Of a stretch of 64,000 nucleotides of DNA, positions 34,076 to 43,017 are shown piece after piece. Location: assembly GCA_937923405.1 (NCBI GenBank), contig CALDUY010000005.1, forward strand, positions 1-64,000. The letters run 5' to 3'. Made by a program: the position numbers and the translations under genes. The stretch comes from an uncultured Gemmataceae bacterium (lineage in GTDB: Bacteria; Planctomycetota; Planctomycetia; Gemmatales; Gemmataceae). The notes under the pieces are model-generated. The model made no database searches. It worked only from the letters and a program-made list of their open reading frames with translations, and was not told the DNA's origin. Positions within the stretch are counted from its first letter, which is position 1; the number at the start of each line of letters is the position of its first letter.

Positions 34076-37000
34076 TCAGCGATCGGAGACCTCAACGGGC
34101 TTCTTCGGTGTCGCGGCTTGCTCGACGTCGCGAATGAAGAGCAACAAGCCCATACCTTCCAGTCGCATCGCTTCCTCGGGAGCCTCGGCAGGAGTAGAGA
34201 ACGCCTGCACTCCTTGTCCAGGTAGCACGCGAACGATGTTGGTGGCCCAGGCCTTGTTGGGAATCAGGTGATCGCTCGTCAGAGCCACGCGCGGAATGGC
34301 CGCTTCCACCGTCCATCGAGTAGGTTCGTGCCACACCGCCACAAACCACTTGGGATCCCAGGTTTTGTCTCCCCAGCAGTCCTCAGCAACACATCCTGTA
34401 GCATCGATTTGGAAGTGGAAGCACGTTCCATAGTCGCGATCGAGATCGAACATCACGCTGACGCGATCGCGATTTCGCATGTCCTGGTCACGCAGGCGCA
34501 CCTTAGCCGGTGTTGCTTCCGCTCCCTCCGGATGCGAGCAGACGATCCCGACATAGAGAAAATCTTGATCGTGGCTGATGCGAACCTCGGTCGGGTACTG
34601 CTTTGCGGTATCGCCAACCGCGTTGAGCAACTTGACGCTCTTGGCCTGTTGCCAGCAGAGATCGTCGAGCTTGCCATCCAGGTACGGTCGCTGTTCGCAA
34701 GAACGAACACTGAGGACCGGCTTGGGAGGAGGACCAACACGGTTGGTCAGCCACAACTCGGCGAGGGCGGCCTTTCGCCACGGGCCATCCGGCTGATTCA
34801 TGGCAAACTGTCGATACCACTCCAACGCGGTCTGAACGTCGCCGAGCTGTCGCCGAGAGGATTGCACGGCGAACTGCATGGCGGGATCGCCCGAGTAGAG
34901 CGGACCGAAGGCCGATAACTTTTCCTCCAAAGCCAACGCTCCCTGATGCCATTTGCGCATCGCCTCAGCACCACCGAGGTATGACAACTCTCGCCGAGAA
35001 CGTGAATCGAACGAAGGCACTTCTCCCAATTGGCGATTTATTTTATCTGCACTATCCACTTTTGGTTTCCGATCCCTGCTCGAAGGTTGGGCTGTTGCAC
35101 TAGGCACACCATGCTCGAAAGAACCAACGAGGAGGAACTGGCCCATTTCGTGACGCCGACGAGCCTCACTTGAGGCTTGATGCTGCAGCAGCCAGCGGTA
35201 GCCATCGATAGCCAGCGCGTGGGTCGGATAGCGCTGGACCAACAGCATGAAAGCCTCGCGTGCCAAGGCCCACTGTCCCTTGCGAGCATACTGCCAGGCC
35301 AGACCATGTGCGACCCGAGCCCCCGCCTCGGCGGGCATGTCAGCGATGGTGGGACCGATCTGAGCCAGTAATCGCTCGGGACTGGTCAACTCGCTGGCGG
35401 GCGCATCAGCGATCGCCCAGAGGTTCGCTCGCGCTCGAGCCGCCTTCAGTTCTTCTTGAGTCACCTCGGCCAACTCAGTCATCACTCGTCGCGCGTCTCC
35501 CCCAGCCGGAAACGCGACTCCCTGCATCAGATCACGATCCTTCTCTGCGTCGGGTCGATGCCAGGCGAGCAACTTCCAATACCGCTCCGCCGGAGCTTGG
35601 CTTTGTCCTAACATGGCCAACGGGGCCGAGCTGAACTCACGGATTGTCCCGCCTAGTCGTGGACGGATACTCGTGAGGTCAATACGGATACGGGGTTCCG
35701 GCTCATTCATCGCCAAACTGTAGAGCTTTTGGGGCTGATGAGGTTTCAGTCCAAAATGAATGAGCTGCTCTGGAAAGGCGTTCTCGTCACTGGCCAGGCG
35801 GAAGGCCTCGGTGATCGCTTCGCGTGTCAACAACTGACAAGCATCTCCAGGTCCATCGGTCAGCACCACTTCGGGACGATACATGCGCAAGGCAAGAACT
35901 AACTGAGCGAGTAGGTGCCTCGGGGCAGAGCCGCCATGGCATTTATTCCAGGTAGCAATTAATTGGTCGCGATCGGCACGTGCTAAATGAGTCGAAACAG
36001 GAAACTGCCAGAGCGACTCCGCGATCGCTCCGCCGGCCTGGCGAACTGCGGCGATGAAGCGGTGTTGCTCGCTGACACGCGATAACGCGGCGCTGGCCGC
36101 TTCCGGAGCAGTCAGGTTAAGATTACCTGTTAGATAGCCATCGTCAGCCCCTAGTCGAGTGATGGTATCCAGGGCAACCTCGGTTGGCCGAGCATGGACA
36201 TACAGCGCTGCTAGTCGTTTGCCTCCCTGACGTTGAATTTGCCAGCTTTGGCCGCCATCGGTCGTGGCAAGGACAGTGCCCAGCTCGCCGACCGCCCAGC
36301 CGCGCCGCTCGTCGTGAAAGTAGACGGCATGCAACGGCATGGATTGTCCAAGCTTCACCACTTTCCACGTTTTGCCCAAGTCAGGGCTATGCAAAGCGAC
36401 CGAGCCGGGTCGACCGACAACCCAAAGATGTTCGCCGACACCATGCACCGCGTGAAAATCCCACTGTTCGCGGACTTCTGGCGGAAGATCGATCTTGCCG
36501 TACTCCCAGGTGGAACCGCGCGTCTTTCGGGAATGCAGGAGTAACCCCCCTTGGCCGACGGCAAAAGCGTCGTCGCCGCGCAACTGCAGTCCGCACAAGG
36601 CGCGCCCCCCGAGTGAGTCCATTTCAATGCTATGCACCTGGGCGCGACGGATGGTTGCCAAGCGGTTCCAGGCTCCGCCCAACGCGCCTCCTTCAGCGTT
36701 AAAGTCGGCACAATTCCAAGAGGTCGCGCGAGGTCCGGCGACAGGTTGCCAGGTCTTACCTCCATCGGTCGTCGAAAAAACCCCGGAGGGAAACTGTTCC
36801 GAACCATCGCCCACCAGATAGCCGGTACGTCCATCGACGAACTTGACGAGATGAAGGCCCGGCAACGAATTGACCAGAATGCGCCGCCATTGTACCCCAC
36901 CATCTCGGGTGTAGAGGACCACCCCCGCAGAGCCGCCGCCCGGCAACTCCTCGCGTCCTGCGATCCAGCCGATAAACGGATTCAAAAAGTAGACGCTCCG

Positions 37001-37210
37001 CAAGGACGCACGAATGCGAAACGGATGCCGCTCCCAGTTTTTGCCTCCATCAATGGTATGCCAGATCGCCCCGTCATCGCCCACAGCCCAGCCTTGCTGC
37101 TCCTCGACAAAGAAGACACTTCGCAAAGCGGCATCCTCGAACGAGTTGCTCTCGGCCTGAACAGGCAAAGACAGAACCAAGGCGGCCAACAGAACCATCA
37201 GGGTTCTCAT
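34076..37210 (-). CDS. Exported YCF48/BNR-propeller, PIG-L-like, TPR, CBM9-like multidomain protein
   Basis: This 1044-residue product begins with a signal peptide (RTLMVLLAALVLSLPVQA). Residues of about 20-340 form a YCF48/BNR-like propeller with repeats of the W-A-V-G-D-x-G and T-x-D-G-G-x-x-W type. About residues 340-560 resemble a PIG-L deacetylase: LYVHARPTEVALDTITRLGADDGYL, YRPEVVLTDGPGD, FPEQLIHFGLKPHQPQKLYS. However, the HPDDE-type motif reads HARPTE, so metal binding is doubtful. A helical TPR-like part follows (ALAREAFMLLVQRYPTHALA), and the end is CBM9/DOMON-like (PYLDGKLDDLCWQQAK..AIPRVAL). The domain reading of the middle is tentative. The start at 37210 is set by the signal peptide. 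Its role is unknown. Confidence 0.75.
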   Translation of the reverse strand: MRTLMVLLAALVLSLPVQAESNSFEDAALRSVFFVEEQQGWAVGDDGAIWHTIDGGKNWERHPFRIRASLRSVYFLNPFIGWIAGREELPGGGSAGVVLYTRDGGVQWRRILVNSLPGLHLVKFVDGRTGYLVGDGSEQFPSGVFSTTDGGKTWQPVAGPRATSWNCADFNAEGGALGGAWNRLATIRRAQVHSIEMDSLGGRALCGLQLRGDDAFAVGQGGLLLHSRKTRGSTWEYGKIDLPPEVREQWDFHAVHGVGEHLWVVGRPGSVALHSPDLGKTWKVVKLGQSMPLHAVYFHDERRGWAVGELGTVLATTDGGQSWQIQRQGGKRLAALYVHARPTEVALDTITRLGADDGYLTGNLNLTAPEAASAALSRVSEQHRFIAAVRQAGGAIAESLWQFPVSTHLARADRDQLIATWNKCHGGSAPRHLLAQLVLALRMYRPEVVLTDGPGDACQLLTREAITEAFRLASDENAFPEQLIHFGLKPHQPQKLYSLAMNEPEPRIRIDLTSIRPRLGGTIREFSSAPLAMLGQSQAPAERYWKLLAWHRPDAEKDRDLMQGVAFPAGGDARRVMTELAEVTQEELKAARARANLWAIADAPASELTSPERLLAQIGPTIADMPAEAGARVAHGLAWQYARKGQWALAREAFMLLVQRYPTHALAIDGYRWLLQHQASSEARRRHEMGQFLLVGSFEHGVPSATAQPSSRDRKPKVDSADKINRQLGEVPSFDSRSRRELSYLGGAEAMRKWHQGALALEEKLSAFGPLYSGDPAMQFAVQSSRRQLGDVQTALEWYRQFAMNQPDGPWRKAALAELWLTNRVGPPPKPVLSVRSCEQRPYLDGKLDDLCWQQAKSVKLLNAVGDTAKQYPTEVRISHDQDFLYVGIVCSHPEGAEATPAKVRLRDQDMRNRDRVSVMFDLDRDYGTCFHFQIDATGCVAEDCWGDKTWDPKWFVAVWHEPTRWTVEAAIPRVALTSDHLIPNKAWATNIVRVLPGQGVQAFSTPAEAPEEAMRLEGMGLLLFIRDVEQAATPKKPVEVSDR

Positions 37211-37322
37211 GCGATCGTACCTCGCTGGGGAAGACGGGCAGCTCACCAACTCGAAGCAACTCCTGGCAGCGCCGCGACGAGATACTCCGAGTCTGAACCC
37301 CAGGTCAAGGCGAACCAACCAA

Positions 37323-39245
37323 CTATTTGCTCGGCACGTCCACCTGCGCCGTCGCCAGCACTTCTTTAGTGTCCTCGTCCTGAATCCAGGCGATGACTTT
37401 GAGCTTCTCCAGTGCTAAAGGTTTGACTGGATCGGAGACGCCGGCTTTTTTGGCCAGACCATCGAGATAGGTGCTGAGAATTTGACGGAGTTGGGCCAGG
37501 TTCAGCGAAGCGGACAGGGTTTGTTCGTTTCGAGTCAGTTGCAACCCCCCAGCCCCCCCCAAGAAGGCGCGAACGACGTGATGATGCAACCGAACCGAAC
37601 TGGTACCAGCGTAGCGAATCCGTTCCTCCACCAGGGCAAATCGCAGGCGAATCTTGGCACCTGCTTCTTTTAGATTGGCGACGTCGGCCTTGGCCGTCAG
37701 CAATTCACCAGACCGAGTGAGTGTGACCGAGAGCTTGGCACCGGGCTCGACGTTTCGCGCTTTGTCGATCGCCTCGCGAAGCAGATCATAACTGTTCTTG
37801 CCGCGATGCTTCGCCCCACCCAGCGGCGGCAAAGGTTTGCCATCGACGTAAACTCCGGGCAGCCCCTCCAACGACTTCATATAAAACAGCTTGCGAAGCT
37901 CGCCATCGGGAAAGACTAGAGAATCGGCTTCCGGAAACATGACGTGATACTGGAGAAACGCGACCTCTGTTGGCGGATAAGTCTTGCGAGCGGCGTCGAA
38001 GGCGATGGTGGCTGCCACCACTTGGCGATTAGGGGCATTGGTGAACAGTTCGACCAACACCACGCGATCGCTGTTCGACTTCCTAGGGCCAACCTTCTCC
38101 AGTTTGAAGGAGAGCATCTCCTTTTCATAGGCGACGTCGAGTTCGTCCTCGATCCTGTCCAGCGTAGGAGCCAATTCTTCCGCCTCATCGTCTAGACCGC
38201 GTTTCTTCAGAGCGGCTTCGAGCAAACGATAAGCCGTTGCTCGCTGTTGCACCGGAGTATCTGGCTTGATCAACTTAACAGTTCGTCGAGCCAACTCCAG
38301 CCCCTTCTGGACGACTGCATCAGCGCGAGATTTGAGCAGTTCATTGGCCAGATTCCCGGTTGTAGCCAGCGTTTCCTCGGCTTCCTTGCTAGTCTGAATG
38401 ATCGCTTCAGCGGAACGAAGGATCTGCTCCGCCAGAGCTTTCGTTTGGTCCTCCTGCCCCGAGGCGACCAGAGCTTCGGCAAGCACTAGTCGCGCCGTCA
38501 GGTGCAGAGCAGGGGTGTACTCGGAACGAAGCAGATCAACCGCCTGCTGGGCAGTTTCCAAAACAACTTTCTCCGCTCCTTTTTGTCCAAGAAGAAACCG
38601 CGACAAGTCCAGATTCGCCCCTAGCAGGAATAGCTCTCCGTGTCGCGCTGCGTTCTGGCGATAGAGATCAACCGTTTTTTGGATCTCTTCGGCTCGGGCC
38701 TTGTCGCGCACCTGCTCTTGAAGGATTTGTTGCAAGACGAAGAAGACCACAGGCCTGGTCGGATGGTTGGTCAGAATCGATTCGCGTTTTCGCCGACGCT
38801 CCGACTCATCGCCCAGTTTGGCGACCTCTTCCAGTTCCTTGAACCCCACGGAATCCCGCACAGCGTTTTTCGGGGTCAGCTCCTGAACGTTGGTCCGTGT
38901 TAACCAGATGGGATACAGGTTCCCCTGGGATTGAATCGAGCCGTACATTACGTTCGGTTCCTTCGTCGAGGGAGGTTCGACAATCAAGTAGCTCGTCGTC
39001 GGTCCGGAAAGCGTGAACGACAACTCCTTCGCTGTCGACTTGATGTCACTCACTTTGGACTTGGCGTACAGGCCCAGACCGCTGAGGACGGTGATCTTCT
39101 GGCCATCCTTACTGATGTCGAGAAGCCAAAATGTCAGGTCGGACTTTTGTTGCTGCAACGTCACCTTCCAGGTGCCCGCGTAAGGAGAATCTGCCACATA
39201 TGTGGATAGTGCGAGAATCAAGGTAACGAGGCAGGCAGGCTTCAT
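37323..39245 (-). CDS. Exported protein with TPR-like helices and a thioredoxin-like domain lacking CxxC
   Basis: The 640-residue protein has a signal peptide (MKPACLVTLILALSTYVADS). A beta-rich N-terminal domain (AGTWKVTLQQQKSDLTFWLLDI) is followed by a long helical stretch of about 200-250 residues. Near residue 400 there is a thioredoxin-like domain (VVLVELFTNAPNRQVVAATIAFDAA..TEVAFLQYHVMFPEADSL). In relatives that I recall, this region has a CxxC; here the position reads APNRQ, with no cysteines. The C-terminal part includes PGVYVDGKPLPPLGG and beta segments. The start at 39245 is chosen from the signal peptide; the frame is open to 39449 without support. It lies 112 bp upstream of the propeller gene on the same strand. 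Confidence 0.75.
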   Translation of the reverse strand: MKPACLVTLILALSTYVADSPYAGTWKVTLQQQKSDLTFWLLDISKDGQKITVLSGLGLYAKSKVSDIKSTAKELSFTLSGPTTSYLIVEPPSTKEPNVMYGSIQSQGNLYPIWLTRTNVQELTPKNAVRDSVGFKELEEVAKLGDESERRRKRESILTNHPTRPVVFFVLQQILQEQVRDKARAEEIQKTVDLYRQNAARHGELFLLGANLDLSRFLLGQKGAEKVVLETAQQAVDLLRSEYTPALHLTARLVLAEALVASGQEDQTKALAEQILRSAEAIIQTSKEAEETLATTGNLANELLKSRADAVVQKGLELARRTVKLIKPDTPVQQRATAYRLLEAALKKRGLDDEAEELAPTLDRIEDELDVAYEKEMLSFKLEKVGPRKSNSDRVVLVELFTNAPNRQVVAATIAFDAARKTYPPTEVAFLQYHVMFPEADSLVFPDGELRKLFYMKSLEGLPGVYVDGKPLPPLGGAKHRGKNSYDLLREAIDKARNVEPGAKLSVTLTRSGELLTAKADVANLKEAGAKIRLRFALVEERIRYAGTSSVRLHHHVVRAFLGGAGGLQLTRNEQTLSASLNLAQLRQILSTYLDGLAKKAGVSDPVKPLALEKLKVIAWIQDEDTKEVLATAQVDVPSK

Positions 39246-39423
39246 GATGCACCCCCGGGAGTCCGATGAACACCCTCTTTTTGTACCACGCTGGCGGCAG
39301 TAGAGCAAAAGTGATGCTAGACAACTCCGCATACGCTGAGGTAGGAAATTCCGGAGTTTCCTCTCAGATTCGCTGTAAAATGAAACTCGCTGACAGATCA
39401 ATCGGCTCGCGGAGAAAAACTCA

Positions 39424-40227
39424 ATGGCAGGTCCGCTCGATGGTCGCACTGTGGCACTGGCAGAGGGACGGCAACTGGAGGAACTAGCGCAACTACTCGA
39501 AGCGGAAGGGGCCTCCGTTCGACGTTATCCGTTACTGAGCATCCTCGATGCTCCCGATGCCGCGTCGGTCCATGCCTGGATCGACGAACTGATCAACGGA
39601 CGGTTTGCTCTGGTAGTGCTGATGACCGGCGAAGCGGTGCGACGCTTGGTCGGCTTCGCGGAACGGCAAGGGAAGAAAGAGGCCTTCCTCCAGGCCCTCG
39701 CTACCACGCGTACCATCAGTCGAGGCCCGAAACCGGTGGCCGCCCTAAGGGAGCTTGGGTTGAAACCGAGTCAGATCGCGCCGGCACCGACGACAGAGGG
39801 CGTTCTCACCTGTCTTCAGGAAGAACCGCTCGCCGGGCTGGTGGTCGGGTTCACGCTGTACGGCAGCGACAACCCACGGTTAAGCAAGTTTCTCGTCTCC
39901 CGAGGAGCCACCCCGCGACCCGTGTTGTCGTATATCTTCGCGCCAGCTTCTGATGATGTCCGAGTGGCAGAACTGATTACGCTGCTGGCCAAGGGAGCAA
40001 TCGACATTGTGGTTTTCACTAGTTCCCCTCAAGTCGAACGGCTGTTGGAAGTAGCAACAAAATCGGACCGGATCGAGGAACTACTTCGTGGGTTACAGCT
40101 GGCTCGCGTCGCGGCGGTAGGACCGCTCGTCGCCGAGGCACTCCGTCAGCGTGGAGTCACGGTTTCGATCTGTCCCGAACAAGGCTGGGTGATGAAAAAT
40201 CTCGTCCGACAGATGGCTCGTCAGTAA
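39424..40227 (+). CDS. hemD: Uroporphyrinogen-III synthase family protein
   Basis: The 267-residue product has the two-lobed HemD layout: GRTVALAEGRQLEELAQLLEAEGASVRRYPLL, LVVLMTGEAVRRLVGFAE, ISRGPKPVAALRELGLKP, GSDNPRLSKFLVSRGATPRPVLSYIF, VVFTSSPQVERLLEVA and VAAVGPLVAEALRQRGVTV. It would close hydroxymethylbilane to uroporphyrinogen III for heme or other tetrapyrroles, consistent with several c-type cytochromes in the window. No other heme gene is adjacent. The sequence is divergent, as HemD always is, but the pattern is clear. Confidence 0.87.
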   Translation: MAGPLDGRTVALAEGRQLEELAQLLEAEGASVRRYPLLSILDAPDAASVHAWIDELINGRFALVVLMTGEAVRRLVGFAERQGKKEAFLQALATTRTISRGPKPVAALRELGLKPSQIAPAPTTEGVLTCLQEEPLAGLVVGFTLYGSDNPRLSKFLVSRGATPRPVLSYIFAPASDDVRVAELITLLAKGAIDIVVFTSSPQVERLLEVATKSDRIEELLRGLQLARVAAVGPLVAEALRQRGVTVSICPEQGWVMKNLVRQMARQ

Positions 40228-40272
40228 GCCTCGCATTGTGTCGAAGGCAGTTCTGAGAGTATTCTGCCCGGC

Positions 40273-41688
40273 ATGAGGCGAGAACTTCTCATATCGAGTT
40301 TGCTTGGGTTGGTGATCGTCGGCGGCGTGACGACTACCTCGTTGCAACGCAACGAAGGGTTGCGCGCTCGCCTAGCATGGGAACTGATGAACAGCGGCAA
40401 TTGGTTCGTGCCGACGCTGTACGGCGAACCGCACCTGACCAAACCGCCAGGCATGGGATTACTGATCGCCGCGTGTAGCTGGCCGGTCGGTCGTCTCAAC
40501 GAGTTCACCGCCCGCTTGCCATCGATCTTGGCGGCGTTGACCACGCTCGCCCTGATGTACTGGACAGTACGACAAACCTTCGACAGCGAAGCCGGCTGGG
40601 CGACGGTGATGGCTCTTGCCTGTTGTCCGGCCTGGCTGGATCGGGTTCCCTCAGCAGAGATCGACCTGGTCCAACTGGGCTGGGTCGCAGCCTCGATGGT
40701 TTTTGTTCTCCATGCCGTCGAGAGCAATCGAATGACCTGGTGGCTGCTGGCCTTGTTGAGCGTTACGGGCGGATTCTTCACGAAATGGACCGCACCGCTA
40801 TTCTTCTACCTCACGGTCTTTCCGCTGTTGTGGTGGCGTGGCCAACTGGTGCTACTCATTCAGCGTCCACATCTACTAGCGGCAACAGTAGCCGGCACGC
40901 TGGTGCTGGCCTGGTTGGGTTGGACGATTGCCTCGGTAGGAGCGGAAGCGCTGCTCAAGGCCGTCCTCAGTGAGGCGCTGCCGCGATTCTCACCAAGTCA
41001 TCATCCCAAGCCGTACCCCTGGGGCGAACTAATCACTTTTCCCCTCGCTTTTATCCTGATTTGTTTGCCCGCATCTGTGCTTGTCTGGCCAGCACTTCGG
41101 CCTTCCTTCGCGGATCCGCTCGACGCTCGACGACGGTTGTTGTGGCAACTCGCCGTGGTTTGGCTTGGTTCGTCGCTTCTATTCTGGACGCTTGCACCAG
41201 GTCACCGACTCCGTCACCTCTTGCCAGCACAACCTGCGGTGGCTCTCTTGGCCGTGATGGTTTGGCAGCGATGGCCGCGACTGCGACACGCTCCTCTTCT
41301 GGTGCTGCTTGTCTGGAGCGTAGTCAAGCTAATCTGGATGGGTCTTGTCCTTCCCTCTCGCGAGGCCCAACGAGATCCAATCGGACAGGCTAGCCTTCTG
41401 TCCCAACTCGTTCCCGAAGAGGAGACCTTGCATCTGTCTCAGCTCAAGGATGAATGTTTGCTGTTTTACTTCGATCGGCCGGCTCGCCGAGTAACGCAGT
41501 TTCCCCATCGTCCTGGGATGTGGTGTCTACTCACTCAACAAGAATGGGACAACCATTCTGAGCAATTCGAGTGGTGCGCGGAGCTGCGAGACAGCCAAAA
41601 TCACCCTCTGATCTTGGGCCAAGTTCGGTTCAGCGACCGCCGAGTCGGGGCATCGTCGCCTCGGGCTGCCAAAGATACAAGAAAGTAG
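40273..41688 (+). CDS. ArnT/PMT-like membrane glycosyltransferase (family 39/83-like)
   Basis: The 471-residue membrane protein has about ten hydrophobic helices and the family loop LRARLAWELMNSGNWFVPTLYGEPHLTKPPG, typical of polyprenyl-phosphate-sugar transferases such as ArnT. In those enzymes a D-E motif opens the first periplasmic loop; here it reads N-E-G, so the metal-binding Asp is apparently replaced by Asn. A possible function is transfer of a sugar to lipid A or a surface protein. It is 45 bp after hemD. Its 3' end overlaps the convergent SppA-like gene by 59 bp, and both reading frames look genuine. Confidence 0.82.
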   Translation: MRRELLISSLLGLVIVGGVTTTSLQRNEGLRARLAWELMNSGNWFVPTLYGEPHLTKPPGMGLLIAACSWPVGRLNEFTARLPSILAALTTLALMYWTVRQTFDSEAGWATVMALACCPAWLDRVPSAEIDLVQLGWVAASMVFVLHAVESNRMTWWLLALLSVTGGFFTKWTAPLFFYLTVFPLLWWRGQLVLLIQRPHLLAATVAGTLVLAWLGWTIASVGAEALLKAVLSEALPRFSPSHHPKPYPWGELITFPLAFILICLPASVLVWPALRPSFADPLDARRRLLWQLAVVWLGSSLLFWTLAPGHRLRHLLPAQPAVALLAVMVWQRWPRLRHAPLLVLLVWSVVKLIWMGLVLPSREAQRDPIGQASLLSQLVPEEETLHLSQLKDECLLFYFDRPARRVTQFPHRPGMWCLLTQQEWDNHSEQFEWCAELRDSQNHPLILGQVRFSDRRVGASSPRAAKDTRK

Positions 41689-42682
41689 GCAGCTTGGTTC
41701 GATCCATGCCGGGAATGCTGAGCGGCAATAGAGTCGCTTGAAGCGGGGTATTCGGCGTCATGGCATAGGGAGAACGAGCCGGATCGTTGGCTCGGCGATA
41801 GAGAGCTACTCCGGCGTCGGGACACTGCCCCAGCTGCCGCGCCAGAGCCAGCGCGTCGTCGATGTATCCTAATCGATCGACCAGTCCCATCTCCAACGCG
41901 GTTTTAGCCGTGAACACGCGCCCATCAAACACTGCTTCACGCTCGCGATCGATGTTCGGACGAGCCTCCAACACGATTTGGCGGAAGCGCTCGTGATACT
42001 CCTGGGCCATGCCCTCTAGCAAGCGTTTCGCCTCTTCGGGAAGATTGCGGGTCACACTGCCCATGTCGATGAGACGGCCAGACTTGATCTCTTGTGGTCG
42101 AATGTTGAACTGGCCCATGAGATCCTGGAGGTTGTACAGGTTCAGGATCACGCCGATTCCTCCGGTCACGCTGGTTGGATGAGCCAGGATCTGATCGGCT
42201 GCGGTTGCCAGATAGTACCCTCCGCCCGCTGCTACATCCATCAGACAGGCAACGATCGGTAAGCGAGTCCGCGATTTGAAGGTCCGGAGGTCGTGCCAGA
42301 GGATGTCGGTAGCTGTCACGCTACCGCCGGGAGTATTAATTCGCAGAACAACGGCTCGAACTAGGGGATCCTCAGCGATGGCATCAAGCTTCTCGCGAAA
42401 TAGCGCCACGGGGTTTTCCCCCATCGACATCGGACCAGTGAAGTCTTGATTCAGCAGCAAGCCATCCACATCAAGCAGGGCGATTCTGGGCGAATTCGCA
42501 CAGGACTTCCCCAGCGGCGTAGCCAGAATACTTCCGCCATCCGGTGTTACCCCCATCTCCATGACGACGCGACTATCTGTATTCACCACGCCACAGACTC
42601 GGTTCGCGGTGACCAAGCGCATGGGACTGCAGCCTGTCACAGCCAACCCCACGAGCATCCCCAGCGATAACCAATTACGCAT
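41630..42682 (-). CDS. SppA/S49-family lipoprotein lacking the expected catalytic Ser
   Basis: The 350-residue product opens as a lipoprotein: a hydrophobic segment (WLSLGMLVGLAV) ends in the lipobox VTGC. The body is the S49 signal-peptide-peptidase fold: LRINTPGGSVTATDIL, VACLMDVAAGGGYYLATAADQIL, HPTSVTGGIGVILN, IKSGRLIDMGS, and RVFTAKTALEMGLVDRLG. In active SppA the motif is T-G-S-x-G; here it is TGGIG, so the nucleophile Ser is Gly. The surrounding fold motifs are intact, so the gene is not decaying. The ATG at 42682 is preceded by GGAG; a GTG at 42688 is possible. It may be a non-proteolytic scaffold or may use another residue. Confidence 0.87.
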   Translation of the reverse strand: MRNWLSLGMLVGLAVTGCSPMRLVTANRVCGVVNTDSRVVMEMGVTPDGGSILATPLGKSCANSPRIALLDVDGLLLNQDFTGPMSMGENPVALFREKLDAIAEDPLVRAVVLRINTPGGSVTATDILWHDLRTFKSRTRLPIVACLMDVAAGGGYYLATAADQILAHPTSVTGGIGVILNLYNLQDLMGQFNIRPQEIKSGRLIDMGSVTRNLPEEAKRLLEGMAQEYHERFRQIVLEARPNIDREREAVFDGRVFTAKTALEMGLVDRLGYIDDALALARQLGQCPDAGVALYRRANDPARSPYAMTPNTPLQATLLPLSIPGMDRTKLPTFLYLWQPEATMPRLGGR

Positions 42683-42688
42683 CGTCAC

Positions 42689-43013
42689 AACTCCGAGTCG
42701 AGCGAGTAGATGTTAGCAGTGCATCATCGATGCTTTCTCTACAATCGATAGAGTCACAGGAGGCGCTTGACGAAAAGCGGGTGCTTTGGGGTCGCATCAG
42801 ACGCGGAACAGAGTGATCATAAATTAAAACAGCATCGTCTGGGAAGACTAGAGAAACTCGGAAAGCTTGGCGATTAGAGGCCTTCTCTCCGACTTAGTCT
42901 GCTTTTTATATTATAATGGGTATTCTGGTGAATTTAGATGGCCTCCGTGAAGGAGGAGATTTGGACGCGGGATTGACCTTGCCTGCACCCGCACGACGCA
43001 ATGTTTCGCCACA
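42689..43013. other. Intergenic region upstream of the lipid/polyketide synthase cluster
   Basis: This 325-bp gap between divergent genes contains an A/T-rich stretch with TATAAT at 42912-42917, likely a -10 box reading right, with no clear -35 at the right distance. AAGGAGGAG at 42950-42958 is a very strong ribosome site but the synthase ATG at 43014 is 56 bases away. It may serve a short frame starting with TTG at 42961. I saw no RNA gene, and no repeat beyond short palindromes. Confidence 0.5.
42912..42917 (+). promoter_or_regulatory. Candidate -10 box for the synthase cluster
   Basis: TATAAT sits in an A/T-rich stretch (tttttatattataatgggta) about 100 bases before the synthase ATG. A matching -35 is not evident, so the call rests on the -10 and position only. 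Confidence 0.4.
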
Positions 43014-43017
43014 ATGA
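42961..43017 (+). other. Possible short leader frame coupled to the synthase gene
   Basis: A TTG at 42961 follows AAGGAGGAG (42950-42958) and opens an 18-codon frame (MDAGLTLPAPARRNVSPQ) whose TGA at 43015-43017 overlaps the synthase ATG (43014-43016) as ATGA. This could couple translation of the synthase to the strong ribosome site. The spacing of about four bases to TTG is tight and a chance arrangement is possible. Confidence 0.25.
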
